Source of the DNA: Sulfurovum zhangzhouensis
GTDB lineage: Bacteria > Campylobacterota > Campylobacteria > Campylobacterales > Sulfurovaceae
NCBI RefSeq assembly: GCF_030347965.1
Contig: NZ_JAQIBD010000001.1
Location: 868,001 to 932,000, forward strand
Reading direction: 5' to 3'
Length of the DNA stretch: 64,000 nt
Shown here one piece after another: positions 25,587 through 35,603 of this stretch. Positions within the stretch are counted from its first letter, which is position 1. The number at the start of each line of letters is the position of its first letter. Under the pieces are notes generated by a model. That model searched no databases. It was not told where the DNA came from and saw only the letters and a list, made by a program, of their open reading frames with translations. Made by a program: the position numbers and the translations under genes.

Positions 25587-27068
25587 CTAGAAAAGTGGTT
25601 CATCCATCTCATCAGGTATCTGCAGACCCATTATTTTAAGTACGGTCGGTGCTACATTATTGAGCCCGCATCCTTCTTTGAGTTTTTCTACACCATCAGC
25701 CATTACCCAGCACCATACTTCTCCTACGGTGTGATTGGTCAAGATATGGCCCTCTTCATCTACCATCTCTTCACAGTTTCCGTGATCTGATGTAAGCACG
25801 ATCGCATAGTTTTGCTCTTTTGCTTTTTCGATGATCTTTCCAAGTTCGGTATCAACTGCATGGACCGCTTTACGCGCTGCTTCATAATTTCCGGTATGCC
25901 CGACCATATCACCGTTCGCAAAATTAACCACTACAAAATCATAGGCTTCATCCATTGCGGTACGTACGGCTTCACCTACTTCAGGAGCTGACATCTCCGG
26001 TTTCATATCATAGGTCTTCACATCCGGACTAGGGATCAGTACGCGGCTTTCACCCTCCATTGGTTCCTCTATACCCCCGTTAAGGAAGAATGTTACATGG
26101 GCATACTTCTCAGTCTCTGCCGTGTGCAGCTGACGTAACCCTGCCTTACTTACCACTTCAGCCAGTGTGTTTTTAGGTGCCTCTTTAGGGAAAAGAACCG
26201 GATATGGGAATGTCGAATCATACTGTGTCATCGTAGCGATATGCAGTGGCTTAAATGCTCTGTCAAATTCACTGAAGTCAGCATCACCCAATGCCGTAGT
26301 GATCTCACGTACCCTATCTGAACGGAAGTTGGTCATGATCACCGTATCACCCTCAGCTATACCTTGATATCCTTCAAAAGCTACAGGCATTATGAACTCA
26401 TCGGTTTCTTTTTTCGCATAGCTTTCATCTACATACTCTGTCGCAGAAAGGGTCGTAACAGGAGTAGCTTCTGCAATCGCTCTGTACCCTTTCTCAACTC
26501 TTTCCCAACGGTTATCCCTGTCCATTGTATAAAAGCGCCCGCCAAGCGTGGCGATAGAGATATCCTCATCTGTGATCCCTTCGATCTGTTCAATGTAAGT
26601 TTTTGAAGAAGTCGGGCTTACATCTCTTCCATCGGTGATCAGATGCAAAAATACTCTCTTACCTCTTGCTTTTGCAAGCTTTGCCAGTCCGATCGTATGC
26701 TCAATATGCGAGTGTACACCACCGTCACTAAGCAATCCGACAAGATGTACCCTGTCACTTTTGGCCAATATCTCATTAAGTGCAGCATTCTGCTCAATAC
26801 TTCCGTCCTTAAGAGCCAATGAGATCTTCACGAGATCTTGATAGAGTATACGACCGCTTCCTATGGTCATATGTCCTACTTCTGAGTTTCCCATCTGTCC
26901 TTCAGGCAATCCGACACTGAGCCCATGGGTAGAGATCAGCACTCTTGGTGTCTCCTCAAAAAGTTTGTCATAGGTTGGTTTTACCGCATCTTTGAATGCG
27001 TTGCATTTACTGTCAGGTTTGCACCCGATACCATCAGTAATAATTAAAACTGTTTTTTGAATATCCAT
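25587..27068 (-). CDS. gpmI: 2,3-bisphosphoglycerate-independent phosphoglycerate mutase
   Basis: GpmI interconverts 3- and 2-phosphoglycerate using two Mn2+ ions and a phosphoserine. Motifs: [10 protein letters not shown] (metal Asp), [18 protein letters not shown] (catalytic Ser), [28 protein letters not shown], and [11 protein letters not shown] with NHTVG (metal ligands). About 493 residues from the ATG of MDIQKTVLI, preferred because AGGG lies 6 bases upstream; seven more codons would be unusual. Its promoter region is shared with mraY, which is divergent. Confidence 0.96.
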   Translation of the reverse strand: MDIQKTVLIITDGIGCKPDSKCNAFKDAVKPTYDKLFEETPRVLISTHGLSVGLPEGQMGNSEVGHMTIGSGRILYQDLVKISLALKDGSIEQNAALNEILAKSDRVHLVGLLSDGGVHSHIEHTIGLAKLAKARGKRVFLHLITDGRDVSPTSSKTYIEQIEGITDEDISIATLGGRFYTMDRDNRWERVEKGYRAIAEATPVTTLSATEYVDESYAKKETDEFIMPVAFEGYQGIAEGDTVIMTNFRSDRVREITTALGDADFSEFDRAFKPLHIATMTQYDSTFPYPVLFPKEAPKNTLAEVVSKAGLRQLHTAETEKYAHVTFFLNGGIEEPMEGESRVLIPSPDVKTYDMKPEMSAPEVGEAVRTAMDEAYDFVVVNFANGDMVGHTGNYEAARKAVHAVDTELGKIIEKAKEQNYAIVLTSDHGNCEEMVDEEGHILTNHTVGEVWCWVMADGVEKLKEGCGLNNVAPTVLKIMGLQIPDEMDEPLF

Positions 27069-27155
27069 TAAGTACCCTATTCTTGTCAAGTCTTATATTT
27101 TATTGAAATGATAGTAAAATAACCTTTTTTAATCCTAAAACCAAAAAAGAGACCC

Positions 27156-28214
27156 ATGTTATACGAACTCTCGCATCTTTTAGATATCAACCTTTTTGGA
27201 TACATTACCGTAAGATCAGGCTTTGCGTTCTTTATCGCATTTATTTTGACTCTTATTATCATGCCTAAATACCTGGCATGGGCGATCTCAAAAAAAGCCA
27301 ACCAACCCATCAATAAATATGTCCCTGCACATGAAGGTAAACGCCATACACCGACCATGGGCGGAGCAGTATTTATCTCTTCTACAGTAATTGCTGTACT
27401 TTTGAGTGCTAATCTGGGGAACATTTTTGTCTTGGCAGGGCTTATTACCCTTATCGGCTTTGGTTTCGTAGGATTTAAAGATGATATCGGGAAGATCCTT
27501 TCCGGGAACAACCTTGAAGGGCTTTCTGCTAGAGGCAAGTTGGCAGGACAAGTGATTGTAGCCTTGATTGCTATAGGACTTCTTTTGTATGCCGAATTTC
27601 CTACAACATTCTATATCCCATTTTTCAAAAACGAACTTTTTGATATGAGCTATTTTGCAATTATTTTCTGGGTATTGGTATTTTTGGCTACTACCAATGC
27701 GGTTAACCTGACTGACGGGCTTGACGGACTTGCAACCGTACCTTCTGTCATTGCACTTGTCACACTTGGTACGATCATCTATGTTACAGGTCATGCGATT
27801 TTTTCAGGCTACCTGCTTGTGCCAAATATCAAAGGGGTAGGAGAAGTGACGATCATGGCTGCTGCTCTTGCAGGAGGGCTCTTAGGATTTCTATGGTACA
27901 ACTGTTATCCTGCTGAGATCTTTATGGGCGATACCGGTAGTTTGGCAATCGGTGGATTTTTAGCATATCTGGCAATCCTCGGGAAAAGTGAAGTACTGCT
28001 TATCTTGATCGGTCTGATCTTTGTAATAGAGACGGTTTCAGTGATCTTGCAGGTAGGTAGTTTCAAATTACGCGGGAAAAAAGTCTTTTTGATGGCTCCG
28101 ATACACCATCACTTTGAAATGAAAAAATGGGCAGAGAACAAGATTATCGTACGTTTCTGGATGATCTCCCTTATTGCCAATATTCTTGCACTCATCTCAT
28201 TTAAGTTTAGATGA
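27156..28214 (+). CDS. mraY: Phospho-N-acetylmuramoyl-pentapeptide transferase
   Basis: MraY attaches the UDP-MurNAc-pentapeptide to undecaprenyl phosphate to form lipid I at the inner membrane. The 352-residue protein has about ten membrane helices and the family motifs [17 protein letters not shown]-like [23 protein letters not shown] (catalytic Asp), [10 protein letters not shown] and [13 protein letters not shown]. It is followed by murD, as in dcw clusters, but the rest of a dcw cluster is not here. Confidence 0.98.
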   Translation: MLYELSHLLDINLFGYITVRSGFAFFIAFILTLIIMPKYLAWAISKKANQPINKYVPAHEGKRHTPTMGGAVFISSTVIAVLLSANLGNIFVLAGLITLIGFGFVGFKDDIGKILSGNNLEGLSARGKLAGQVIVALIAIGLLLYAEFPTTFYIPFFKNELFDMSYFAIIFWVLVFLATTNAVNLTDGLDGLATVPSVIALVTLGTIIYVTGHAIFSGYLLVPNIKGVGEVTIMAAALAGGLLGFLWYNCYPAEIFMGDTGSLAIGGFLAYLAILGKSEVLLILIGLIFVIETVSVILQVGSFKLRGKKVFLMAPIHHHFEMKKWAENKIIVRFWMISLIANILALISFKFR

Positions 28215-28226
28215 GAAACATTAAGC

Positions 28227-28250
28227 AAACGACAACATTCCGTCGTTTGT
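28227..28250 (+). other. Hairpin between mraY and murD
   Basis: CAAACGAC-8-GTCGTTTG starts 12 bases after the mraY stop. No T-run follows, so attenuation or partial termination is possible. Confidence 0.5.
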
Positions 28251-28323
28251 AGTTGCTAAAACAAAGCGCTCATAACAAAGTAAAGCCGTAAAGACAAACA
28301 TGTTGAATACAATGGACAATAAA

Positions 28324-29526
28324 ATGAACAAACCTACACTTTTTGGATATGGACTGACCACTCGGGCGATAGCAAAAGCTCTTAGCGGAGGATGTACCTT
28401 TTTTGATGATAATGTCAAAGAAGCATTTATTGATGAAGAAGGTAACCAGATCCTTCCATCACACCTCTTTGATCCCGAAGCAAGCGAACTTGAAGTCACA
28501 ACACCTAGTCTTAAGCCAGATCATCCGCTGATCAAAAGTGCCAAAAACCTGCTTAGTGAGTATGACTATTTTTCTAAAGTCATGCCCTTTAGCATCTGGA
28601 TATCCGGAACCAATGGTAAGACGACAACCACACAGATGCTGACATACTTACTTGAGAAGCGCGGTGCCGTATCCGGCGGGAATATCGGTACGCCACTGGC
28701 AGACCTTGATAACAAAGCACCGATATGGGTACTTGAAACCAGCTCTTTTACCCTGCATCATACGAAAATCGCATCACCAAATATCTATTTGCTGCTGCCT
28801 ATCACGCCGGATCATCTTGATTGGCATGGTACTCCTGAACAGTATGAGGCAGACAAGCTTGCACCGCTCAAGACGATGAGAGAAGGTGAACTTGCACTGA
28901 TTCCAAAAGGCCTGGAAGTACCTCAGACACATGCCTATGTGGTAGAGTATGACTCTAACGCATTTTTGGAAAACTACTTTGACCTTGATGCTAGTCAGAT
29001 TGAATTCAAAGGTGCATTTTTACAAGATGCATTGCTTGCTTTGGCGATCACAAAAGTACTTTTTGATGAAACTGACTATGATCTCATCAACGCTTTCAAA
29101 CTCGATGGACATAGACAAGAGAAGATAGAAGATTCTCAAGGCAGAGTATGGATCAATGACTCTAAAGCAACCAATCTTGATGCCGCCATCCAGGCCATCA
29201 AAGTATTTGAAGATCAAAGGATACATTTGATACTCGGAGGGGAGGACAAAGGCGTTGACCTTACCCCGCTCTTTAAAGTCATGCAGAGTTGTAATATCAA
29301 GATCTATACAATCGGTGCAAATAACAACAGGCTTCTGAATCTGGCAAAAACCTATGGAATTGAAGCCCATGAGTCAAAAACGATAGATGAAGCCGTTGCA
29401 GCTATTGACCAGGAACATACCCTTGACTCGATTGCATTGCTCTCCCCGGCAGCTGCAAGTTTTGATCAGTTTAAGTCCTACAAAGACAGAGGAGAGACGT
29501 TTATAAGGCTCGTGAAGGCTTTATAG
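28324..29526 (+). CDS. murD: UDP-N-acetylmuramoylalanine--D-glutamate ligase
   Basis: MurD adds D-glutamate to UDP-MurNAc-L-Ala. The P-loop is WISGTNGKTTTTQML, the central domain has DHLDWHG, and the C-terminal part has VWINDSKATNLDAA and LILGGEDKGVD. About 400 residues, shorter than in enterobacteria, as in other Campylobacterota. The Rossmann-like N-terminal domain is compact (PTLFGYGLTTRAIAKAL). Three in-frame ATGs (28300, 28312, 28324) are possible; the last gives the best family match with GGAC upstream. Confidence 0.95.
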   Translation: MNKPTLFGYGLTTRAIAKALSGGCTFFDDNVKEAFIDEEGNQILPSHLFDPEASELEVTTPSLKPDHPLIKSAKNLLSEYDYFSKVMPFSIWISGTNGKTTTTQMLTYLLEKRGAVSGGNIGTPLADLDNKAPIWVLETSSFTLHHTKIASPNIYLLLPITPDHLDWHGTPEQYEADKLAPLKTMREGELALIPKGLEVPQTHAYVVEYDSNAFLENYFDLDASQIEFKGAFLQDALLALAITKVLFDETDYDLINAFKLDGHRQEKIEDSQGRVWINDSKATNLDAAIQAIKVFEDQRIHLILGGEDKGVDLTPLFKVMQSCNIKIYTIGANNNRLLNLAKTYGIEAHESKTIDEAVAAIDQEHTLDSIALLSPAAASFDQFKSYKDRGETFIRLVKAL

Positions 29527-29540
29527 CGTCACAACAAGAC

Positions 29541-29562
29541 ATAATCAATTTTTGATTATAAT
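29541..29562 (+). promoter_or_regulatory. Inverted repeat overlapping a -10 box upstream of the receiver-like gene
   Basis: ATAATCAA-TTT-TTGATTAT (29541-29559) overlaps TATAAT at 29557-29562. It could be an operator over the promoter of the receiver-like/gmk transcript or a weak murD terminator. Confidence 0.45.
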
Positions 29563-29598
29563 CGTTCATATTCAATATTAAAAAAGGATTCTTTCTGC

Positions 29599-30411
29599 AT
29601 GCAAATTTTATTGCTCAATACAAACCCTGTTGTTTCCAGACTCATTACACTTTGTTTAAAAGACAGGCATGCAGAACTCTATGAATTCTCCTCTCAAGAA
29701 GAGATTGAAGATAAGGCATATGACCTTGCTTTTATCGATGATGCAAGTTACAAAAAGATCTCCCCTGATATACTAAAAAAACTCCGTATAGCTAAACTGG
29801 TACTGCTTACAAGCCATCCTGATGAAAGAAATGAACTTATTGATGTTGTGATCAAAAAACCATTTCTTCCTTCCAAAATTATAGAAGTAATAGACTCTCT
29901 TGAGCTTATAGAAACATCTGAATCAGAAGCAGATGAACCACCTCATATCTTTCCTCTCTCGGAAGCGGAAGAGACACTCGAAGACTTATATGAGGATGCA
30001 AATGATGACGAGCATAAAGATGATGAAGAGCCAACAGCAATATCTCATCCTATTCTAGATATCAGTGAAATCGAAAGAATAAAATCTCTCTTGAACATGG
30101 ATGATGAGATATACGATGATGACCTATGGGAAAAAGATGAAGATGAATTGGAAACTTTAAAAAGAGAGGTCATCAAACAAAATCTTATTGATGAAGGGCT
30201 TGAGATCGTAGAAGAAGAAGATGTGATCAAAGCAGTAGAGAAGGATGTCACACTTCAAATCACACATGATGCCCACAAATCAGAAGAACAGAGAGAAGAT
30301 TTCGAAACAAAACTGCTGGATGCAATACAAAAAATGAAGACCAAAAAATTGAAAAAACTTCTCAAAGGTGCAGAAGTGACCATTAACATCAATTTCAAAG
30401 ACAGTGAATAA
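29599..30411 (+). CDS. Receiver-like acidic protein, unknown function
   Basis: A 270-residue protein. Residues about 1-105 resemble a response-regulator receiver: beta-strand MQILLLNTNP, acidic DLAFIDDASY (D47/D48), LLTSHP (T71/S72) and VIKKPFLPSKI (K87, P88). The N-terminal acidic pair of true receivers is missing, so phosphorylation is doubtful. Residues about 108-225 are strongly acidic and probably flexible, and the last 45 residues form a basic helical end (KMKTKKLKKLLKGAEVTIN). The stop overlaps gmk by one base. I do not recognise a characterised homologue. Confidence 0.7.
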   Translation: MQILLLNTNPVVSRLITLCLKDRHAELYEFSSQEEIEDKAYDLAFIDDASYKKISPDILKKLRIAKLVLLTSHPDERNELIDVVIKKPFLPSKIIEVIDSLELIETSESEADEPPHIFPLSEAEETLEDLYEDANDDEHKDDEEPTAISHPILDISEIERIKSLLNMDDEIYDDDLWEKDEDELETLKREVIKQNLIDEGLEIVEEEDVIKAVEKDVTLQITHDAHKSEEQREDFETKLLDAIQKMKTKKLKKLLKGAEVTININFKDSE

Positions 30412-31040
30412 TGAGTAATAAAATATCAAACAACGGAGCAATTTTGGTATTATCCGGCCCAAGCGGCGCAGGAAAAAGTACGATCATCAATGCTGCAGCT
30501 GAGGAAATCGGAGAATACTATTTTTCAATCTCTACGACAACACGTCCTCCAAGAGTAGGTGAAGAACATGGCAAAGACTACTTCTTTGTAAGCAAAGAAG
30601 AGTTTGAAGAAGACATCAAAGCAGGAAACTTCCTTGAGTATGCCGAAGTACACGGTAACTACTACGGGACATCTCTTAAACCTGTGAGAGAAGCTCTACA
30701 AGAGGGGAAACTGGTCATCTTTGATATTGATGTCCAAGGGCACCGTTTGGTACGTGCAAAAATGAATGATATCACTACTTCCGCCTTTATCACACCGCCT
30801 ACTTTAAGTGAGCTGGAAAGCCGGCTACGTGCCAGATCAACCGACGATGAAGCAGTGATCAGCAAACGAATCGAAAATGCCAAAAAAGAGATATTAGCAG
30901 TTGGTGAGTATGATTTTACGATCCTCAATGACACGGTAGAAGATGCAACCAAAGAGTTTGTAATCATAGCTAAAGCTGCAAGACTGAAACAAAACGAAGA
31001 AGATCAAACGGAATTTATCACACGATGGTTGACCCACTAA
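30411..31040 (+). CDS. gmk: Guanylate kinase
   Basis: Gmk phosphorylates GMP to GDP. The 209-residue protein has the P-loop VLSGPSGAGKST, SISTTTRPPRVGEEHGKDYF (GMP-binding), FLEYAEVHGNYYGT and VIFDIDVQG. Translation is coupled to the upstream receiver-like gene by a 1-base overlap. Its product is the normal enzyme length with no insertions. Confidence 0.97.
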   Translation: MSNKISNNGAILVLSGPSGAGKSTIINAAAEEIGEYYFSISTTTRPPRVGEEHGKDYFFVSKEEFEEDIKAGNFLEYAEVHGNYYGTSLKPVREALQEGKLVIFDIDVQGHRLVRAKMNDITTSAFITPPTLSELESRLRARSTDDEAVISKRIENAKKEILAVGEYDFTILNDTVEDATKEFVIIAKAARLKQNEEDQTEFITRWLTH

Positions 31041-31061
31041 GAAAGATTAAATATTTTCATG

Positions 31062-31067
31062 TATAAT
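31062..31067 (+). promoter_or_regulatory. -10 box upstream of tatA
   Basis: TATAAT 44 bases before tatA, in a short gap after gmk. Confidence 0.45.
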
Positions 31068-31110
31068 TATCCAAAATTAATGCTCATTGTAGCGAAATAA
31101 AAGGACTAAT

Positions 31111-31338
31111 ATGGGTATGCCAAGTATGCCAGAACTACTGATCATCTTAGCAATCGTTGTACTTCTTTTTGGAGCAAAGAAGATTCCTGATCTTGCAAAA
31201 GGTATAGGAAAAGGGATCAAAGACTTTAAACAAGCGGTAAAAGAAGACGAAGATAAAGAAGAGAAAAAAGAAATTGCTTCAAAAGAAGAACCTAAAACTG
31301 AAGCAAAGATCGAAGAAAAAAAGAGCGAAAACGCTTAA
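31111..31338 (+). CDS. tatA: Sec-independent translocase protein TatA
   Basis: TatA forms the pore-like oligomer of the twin-arginine translocase. The 75-residue product has a single short membrane helix ([21 protein letters not shown]), the FG hinge, an amphipathic helix with [19 protein letters not shown], and a charged tail. tatB and tatC are not nearby. The ribosome-binding site AAGGA is at 31101-31105. Confidence 0.95.
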   Translation: MGMPSMPELLIILAIVVLLFGAKKIPDLAKGIGKGIKDFKQAVKEDEDKEEKKEIASKEEPKTEAKIEEKKSENA

Positions 31339-31346
31339 AACCTTAC

Positions 31347-31367
31347 GTTCAGTGCTTGGCACTGAAC
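31347..31367. terminator. Hairpin after tatA
   Basis: GTTCAGTGC-TTG-GCACTGAAC, a perfect 9-bp stem 8 bases after the tatA stop, without a good T-run. Probably a terminator or RNA-stability element. Confidence 0.6.
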
Positions 31368-31408
31368 ACTATTCACTATACTCTAACTCTCCACTAACTA
31401 TTTTTTGC

Positions 31409-31414
31409 TACAAT
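31409..31414 (+). promoter_or_regulatory. -10 box upstream of argS
   Basis: TTTTTTGCTACAAT, a common Campylobacterota-type extended -10, 37 bases before argS. Confidence 0.5.
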
Positions 31415-31450
31415 TTCATAATTTAATTATTACGATCATATGGGAACCTT

Positions 31451-33148
31451 ATGAAACTAAAATCACAACTTAATACTCTAATCAAAGAGGCATTTATCAA
31501 AGCCGGCATCGATGCAGAACCTATCAGTGTCTCTGAAGCGACACAACCGCAGTTTGGTGACTACCAATTCAACGGTGCTATGGCCTTGGCAAAAAAACTG
31601 GGTAAAAATCCCAGAGAGATCGCGACAGATATTCTCAATGCTCTTGATACCTCATCTCTACTCCAAAAAGCTGAAATTGCCGGACCGGGATTTATCAACC
31701 TCTGGTTAAAACCCGAGTGGATCGCTTCAGAATGTAAAAAAGCACTGAGTGATGAAAGGATTGGTATCAGCAAACATCAAGAACCGATCAAAGTAGTGGT
31801 GGACTACTCCGGACCGAATATGGCAAAACAGATGCACGTAGGACACCTGCGTTCAACAATCATCGGGGATACCATATCAAACCTGCTTGAATTTTTAGGT
31901 GATGATGTGATCCGTCAGAACCATATAGGTGATTGGGGAACACAGTTTGGAATGCTCATTGCCTATCTTGAAGAGACAGGTAATGAAGGAGTGGCACAAT
32001 TATGCGACCTTGAACAATTTTACAAAGAGGCCAAAGGGCGTTTTGATGCAGATCAGGCCTTTGCCGATAAAGCAAGAGAGTATGTCGTTAAGATCCAAAG
32101 TGGTGACCATCATTGTCTGAACCTTTGGCAAAAATTCATTGATGCTTCCTTGGGACACTGTGAAGATGTCTATGGAAAACTCTGTGTAAAGTTGACAAGA
32201 GAAGATGTTAAAGCGGAGAGCTTTTATAATGAGGATCTGCCTCAAGTGATCGAGGATCTACTTAAAGAAGGATTGCTTCAGGAGAGTAATGGTGCACAGT
32301 GTGTCTTCTTAGAAGGAGAAGAGATCCCTGTGATCGTACAAAAGGGAGGCGGAGGATATCTCTATGCTACCACAGACCTCGCTGCACTACGTTACAGAGC
32401 CAACGTACTGGATGCAAAACGTATCTGCTATGTTGTAGATGCAAGACAGTCAGAACACTTCAGACAGATCTTTACTGTGGCAAAAACATCACGTTTCGTA
32501 CCTGAAGATGTGAGATTAGAACATGTAGCCTTTGGAACCATGATGGATAAAAGCGGAAGACCGTTTAAAACACGTGACGGGGGAACCGTTAAACTTATCG
32601 ACCTGCTGGATGAAGCGGTAATCAGAGCTAAAGAAGCGATCAAAGACAGAGAGAACTACTCTGATGAAGAAGTAGCAAAACTTGCAAAGATCATAGGGAT
32701 CGGTGCAGTCAAGTATGCTGACCTTGCTATCAACCGTGAATCAAACTATATCTTTGATTGGGATAAGATGCTTAGTTTTGAGGGAAATACTTCACTCTAT
32801 ATGCAGTATGCTTATGCGAGAATCCAAAGTATCTTCAAAAAGCATAATGGACCTGTTGAAGGTGATATCATCATCTCTGATACATTAGAGCAGCAGCTAG
32901 CAGTCATGCTGCTTCGTTTTGAAGATATTCTTGGACGTGCTGCAGAAGATACATCACCAAACCAGATCACCACTTATCTTTATGAGATGGTAACACTCTT
33001 TATGCGTTTTTATGAGCATAACCCTATCCTCAAAGAGGGTGTGGATGAAGCAACAAAAATGAGCCGTCTGCAACTGGCTGACCTAACTGCAAAAACGATC
33101 AAACAAGGACTTGAACTCCTTGGTATTGAAGTAGTAGATAGATTATAA
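31451..33148 (+). CDS. argS: Arginyl-tRNA synthetase
   Basis: ArgS charges tRNA-Arg. The 565-residue class Ia enzyme has the N-terminal ArgS-specific domain (about 1-85), the HIGH-like motif HVGHLRS preceded by VDYSGPNMAKQMH, the MDKSGRPFKTRDG region that stands in for KMSKS, and an anticodon-binding helical domain ending in LLGIEVVDRL. A tRNA-Arg gene lies about 13 kb downstream. Single gene with its own promoter-like box. Confidence 0.97.
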   Translation: MKLKSQLNTLIKEAFIKAGIDAEPISVSEATQPQFGDYQFNGAMALAKKLGKNPREIATDILNALDTSSLLQKAEIAGPGFINLWLKPEWIASECKKALSDERIGISKHQEPIKVVVDYSGPNMAKQMHVGHLRSTIIGDTISNLLEFLGDDVIRQNHIGDWGTQFGMLIAYLEETGNEGVAQLCDLEQFYKEAKGRFDADQAFADKAREYVVKIQSGDHHCLNLWQKFIDASLGHCEDVYGKLCVKLTREDVKAESFYNEDLPQVIEDLLKEGLLQESNGAQCVFLEGEEIPVIVQKGGGGYLYATTDLAALRYRANVLDAKRICYVVDARQSEHFRQIFTVAKTSRFVPEDVRLEHVAFGTMMDKSGRPFKTRDGGTVKLIDLLDEAVIRAKEAIKDRENYSDEEVAKLAKIIGIGAVKYADLAINRESNYIFDWDKMLSFEGNTSLYMQYAYARIQSIFKKHNGPVEGDIIISDTLEQQLAVMLLRFEDILGRAAEDTSPNQITTYLYEMVTLFMRFYEHNPILKEGVDEATKMSRLQLADLTAKTIKQGLELLGIEVVDRL

Positions 33149-33179
33149 TACTTTATATAACAAAGGGAGGAGTAGCATT

Positions 33180-33515
33180 ATGAAAGGTTTTATAATTTTA
33201 GCAATTATTTTGACCTTGGGTATCCTCTTTTTGTACTATTCCAAAACAAAAAATCTCAAAAAACTTTTTATCTCACTTGGTACTTTTGGAGGGATACTGG
33301 CCTTGGCTGTAGCAGGGAATATAACCAGGCAGGTGATGCCGCTGTTTATAGCACACCTGATCCTTTTGATCTTTGCTTGGGGAGGATTATTTATTTATCT
33401 TTTTAAAGACCGTTACTACTGGTGGATACTTTTCTCACCTACAGTAACGATCGGACTTTTCTTGATCATGGAGTTACTCACGGGTTCAGGCCATGAGTAT
33501 ACGATCCTGGGTTAA
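33180..33515 (+). CDS. Small three-TM membrane protein, unknown
   Basis: A 111-residue hydrophobic protein with about four helices (3-20, 31-47, 53-74, 80-99) and short basic loops (YYSKTKNLKK, FKDRYYWW). No cysteine, no recognisable family. AAAGGGAGGAG at 33163-33173 is a strong ribosome-binding site, which supports translation. It converges with rsfS with a 4-base overlap. Confidence 0.65.
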   Translation: MKGFIILAIILTLGILFLYYSKTKNLKKLFISLGTFGGILALAVAGNITRQVMPLFIAHLILLIFAWGGLFIYLFKDRYYWWILFSPTVTIGLFLIMELLTGSGHEYTILG

Positions 33516-33859
33516 GCCTCTTCTTCTCTGTTTTTATTTTCGATCAGTTCATTGAGGAACTGTTCAAGTGAATATCGTTGTCTATACTCAGGGATCATAA
33601 TATGGATCAAGATATCCCCAAGATCTGCAACAGTCCACTCATCTGTTTCATCAGTTGCAAGGAACTGCTCTCCTTGTGGTTTAAGCTCTCTCTTGAGATG
33701 ATCAAAAAGTGCCTTTGTATGTTTTCCGTTCAGTGAATTTGCTATCACCACACGCTTTGCAACATAATCTGCATTATCTAGGTTAAATACCTCTATCTCT
33801 TCGGCTTTTTTATCATCTAGTATCGTGACAATTCTTTCAATTCGTTGGTCTAATGTCAT
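33512..33859 (-). CDS. rsfS: Ribosome silencing factor RsfS
   Basis: RsfS binds L14 and blocks joining of the ribosomal subunits when nutrients are short. The 115-residue protein has the family core VTILDDKKAEEIEVFNL, YVAKRVVIANSLNGKHTKAL and WTVADLGDILIHIM. The final helix carries YSLEQFLNEL. nadD lies 6 bases upstream on the same strand, the usual nadD-rsfS pair. Confidence 0.95.
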   Translation of the reverse strand: MTLDQRIERIVTILDDKKAEEIEVFNLDNADYVAKRVVIANSLNGKHTKALFDHLKRELKPQGEQFLATDETDEWTVADLGDILIHIMIPEYRQRYSLEQFLNELIENKNREEEA

Positions 33860-33865
33860 CTATTG

Positions 33866-34456
33866 TTATCCTTTGTTTATTGACTCTTTTTGAGTTAACA
33901 CTTGCTTAACAGATTCGGCGATTTTTTTATCTACACCGTCAAGCTGTTGTGTACTTCGTATATGTGTAGAGCTTATCTCTTCATCCAGTTCTATTTTTAC
34001 CCATTTTCTCAGCATACCGGTATCAAAACTGCTATTTTTTCTTGTAGCTACTACCCATGTCACCTGTTGGTTTAACCACTCATACTGATGCCATTTTGTC
34101 AATGATCCAAGGTTGTCAGAACCTATGATAAAATACTTGACATCATATGCATTTTGAAAATGCCTTACAGTATCAGCAGTATACGTACTTTTACCCTGCA
34201 AAATCTCATAATCGCTTACTGAAACTTTTTCCAAAGGATCAAAAAGCGTGTGACACCATTGCAATCTGAGATTTGCCGGTGCAAGAGAACTCTGCTTAAA
34301 CGGATTGAGGTATGCAGGTACGATAAAAAGCCTGTCAATATCCAATGATTCCACAGCTTTTGAGACAATTAGTTGATGTCCCTTATGCGGCGGGTCGAAA
34401 CTTCCTCCGAAGATTGCAATGGACTCTCGTGCTTCTTTACCCAAATATAACCTCAA
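33866..34456 (-). CDS. nadD: Nicotinate-nucleotide adenylyltransferase
   Basis: NadD makes deamido-NAD from nicotinate mononucleotide and ATP. The nucleotidyltransferase motifs are IAIFGGSFDPPHKGHQ (GSFDPxHxGH) and ISSTHIRST near the C-terminus. 196 residues. No ATG is available; TTG at 34456 or TTG at 34444 are candidate starts, and the second has AGG at a good distance. The gene sits just 47 bases from gap, divergently. Confidence 0.95.
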   Translation of the reverse strand: MRLYLGKEARESIAIFGGSFDPPHKGHQLIVSKAVESLDIDRLFIVPAYLNPFKQSSLAPANLRLQWCHTLFDPLEKVSVSDYEILQGKSTYTADTVRHFQNAYDVKYFIIGSDNLGSLTKWHQYEWLNQQVTWVVATRKNSSFDTGMLRKWVKIELDEEISSTHIRSTQQLDGVDKKIAESVKQVLTQKESINKG

Positions 34457-34503
34457 ATACAGTAAAATTACGCAATTTTAGCATAATAATCAAGGGATAA
34501 CAA

Positions 34504-35496
34504 ATGGCTGTAAAAGTAGCAATCAACGGACTTGGTAGAATTGGTAGATGTGTAGCACGTATCATCGCTGATAGAGATGATATCGAGCTGGTGGCAGTCA
34601 ATGCAAGCGGTGCGCATGAAATGATCGAATACAATGTCAAATATGACTCTGTTCATGGTACACGTAAAGACGTTAAAGTAGAAGACGGCTATCTTTGTAT
34701 AGGTAAAGATAAAGCGAAGATCCTCGCAGAAAGAGATCCTGCAAAACTAGGCTTTGCTGAATTGGGTGTAGAACTGGTATTGGAATGTACCGGTGCTTTT
34801 TTGACTTCTGAGAGTGTACAGCCTTATTTGGACAGCGGTATCAAAAAAGTGCTTTTCTCTGCACCTGCAAAAGATGATACTGCAACCTTTGTCATCGGTG
34901 CGAATGAGAATGATTATGCCGGACAAGCAATAGTTTCAAATGCAAGCTGTACAACCAACGGTCTTGCACCTGTTGCTAAAGTACTTGATGATGCATTTGG
35001 TATCGAAAAAGGTCTTATGACTACGATACACTCTTATACATCATCTCAACCTATCCTAGATGCTAAACACAAAAAAGACCCAAGAAAAGGGCGTTCAGGA
35101 GCAACAAACCTGGTTCCGACAACAACAGGTGCAGCAAAAGCGATCTCAAAAGTATTGCCAAACCTTGAAGGGAAACTCAATGGACAAGCGATCAGAGTGC
35201 CTACTCCTGATGTTTCTATGGTTGACCTTACTGTGACACTGAATAAAAATGTAACACTGGATGAAGTCAAAGCTGCTTTCATTCATGCAAGCGAAGGTTC
35301 ACACCAAGGTATCCTCGGTGTAGATACAGAATACAGAGTATCACAAGACTTTGTCGGTGAAGAGCTAAGCTCAGTAGTAGCACTTGACACGATCCAGGTG
35401 ATCGGAGACAATATGGTCAAGGTACTTTCATGGTATGACAATGAGTGGGGATACTCATGCAGACTTGTAGATATGGCACTTCATATCAGTAAATAA
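34504..35496 (+). CDS. gap: Glyceraldehyde-3-phosphate dehydrogenase, type I
   Basis: GAPDH oxidises glyceraldehyde-3-phosphate with phosphorylation, or the reverse in gluconeogenesis. The NAD-binding start is AINGLGRIGRC, and the active-site Cys is in SNASCTTNGLAPVAKV; GLMTTIHSYTSSQ and SWYDNEWGYSCRLVD are further family signatures. 330 residues. It begins a gap-pgk-tpiA group. In an autotroph running the reductive TCA cycle the main flow is probably gluconeogenic; this is inference. Confidence 0.97.
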   Translation: MAVKVAINGLGRIGRCVARIIADRDDIELVAVNASGAHEMIEYNVKYDSVHGTRKDVKVEDGYLCIGKDKAKILAERDPAKLGFAELGVELVLECTGAFLTSESVQPYLDSGIKKVLFSAPAKDDTATFVIGANENDYAGQAIVSNASCTTNGLAPVAKVLDDAFGIEKGLMTTIHSYTSSQPILDAKHKKDPRKGRSGATNLVPTTTGAAKAISKVLPNLEGKLNGQAIRVPTPDVSMVDLTVTLNKNVTLDEVKAAFIHASEGSHQGILGVDTEYRVSQDFVGEELSSVVALDTIQVIGDNMVKVLSWYDNEWGYSCRLVDMALHISK

Positions 35497-35552
35497 GACA
35501 AGTACCAATCGTGACAAGTCACGCAAGAGCCGTCTACGGAAGACAGCCACGT

Positions 35553-35572
35553 GAAGAGCGGCTTTGCTCTTC
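35553..35572 (+). other. Hairpin in the gap-pgk leader
   Basis: GAAGAGC-GGCTTT-GCTCTTC, 57 bases after gap and 32 before pgk, followed by TTAAAA. It may cause partial termination or mRNA processing between gap and pgk. Confidence 0.5.
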
Positions 35573-35603
35573 TTAAAATCAGTATAAAAAAAGAGGAAAA
35601 GAA

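Noticed and set aside
30045-30251. Serine-rich minus-strand frame opposite the acidic receiver-like gene
   Set aside because: It mirrors the Asp/Glu codons of the real gene and has no start signal.
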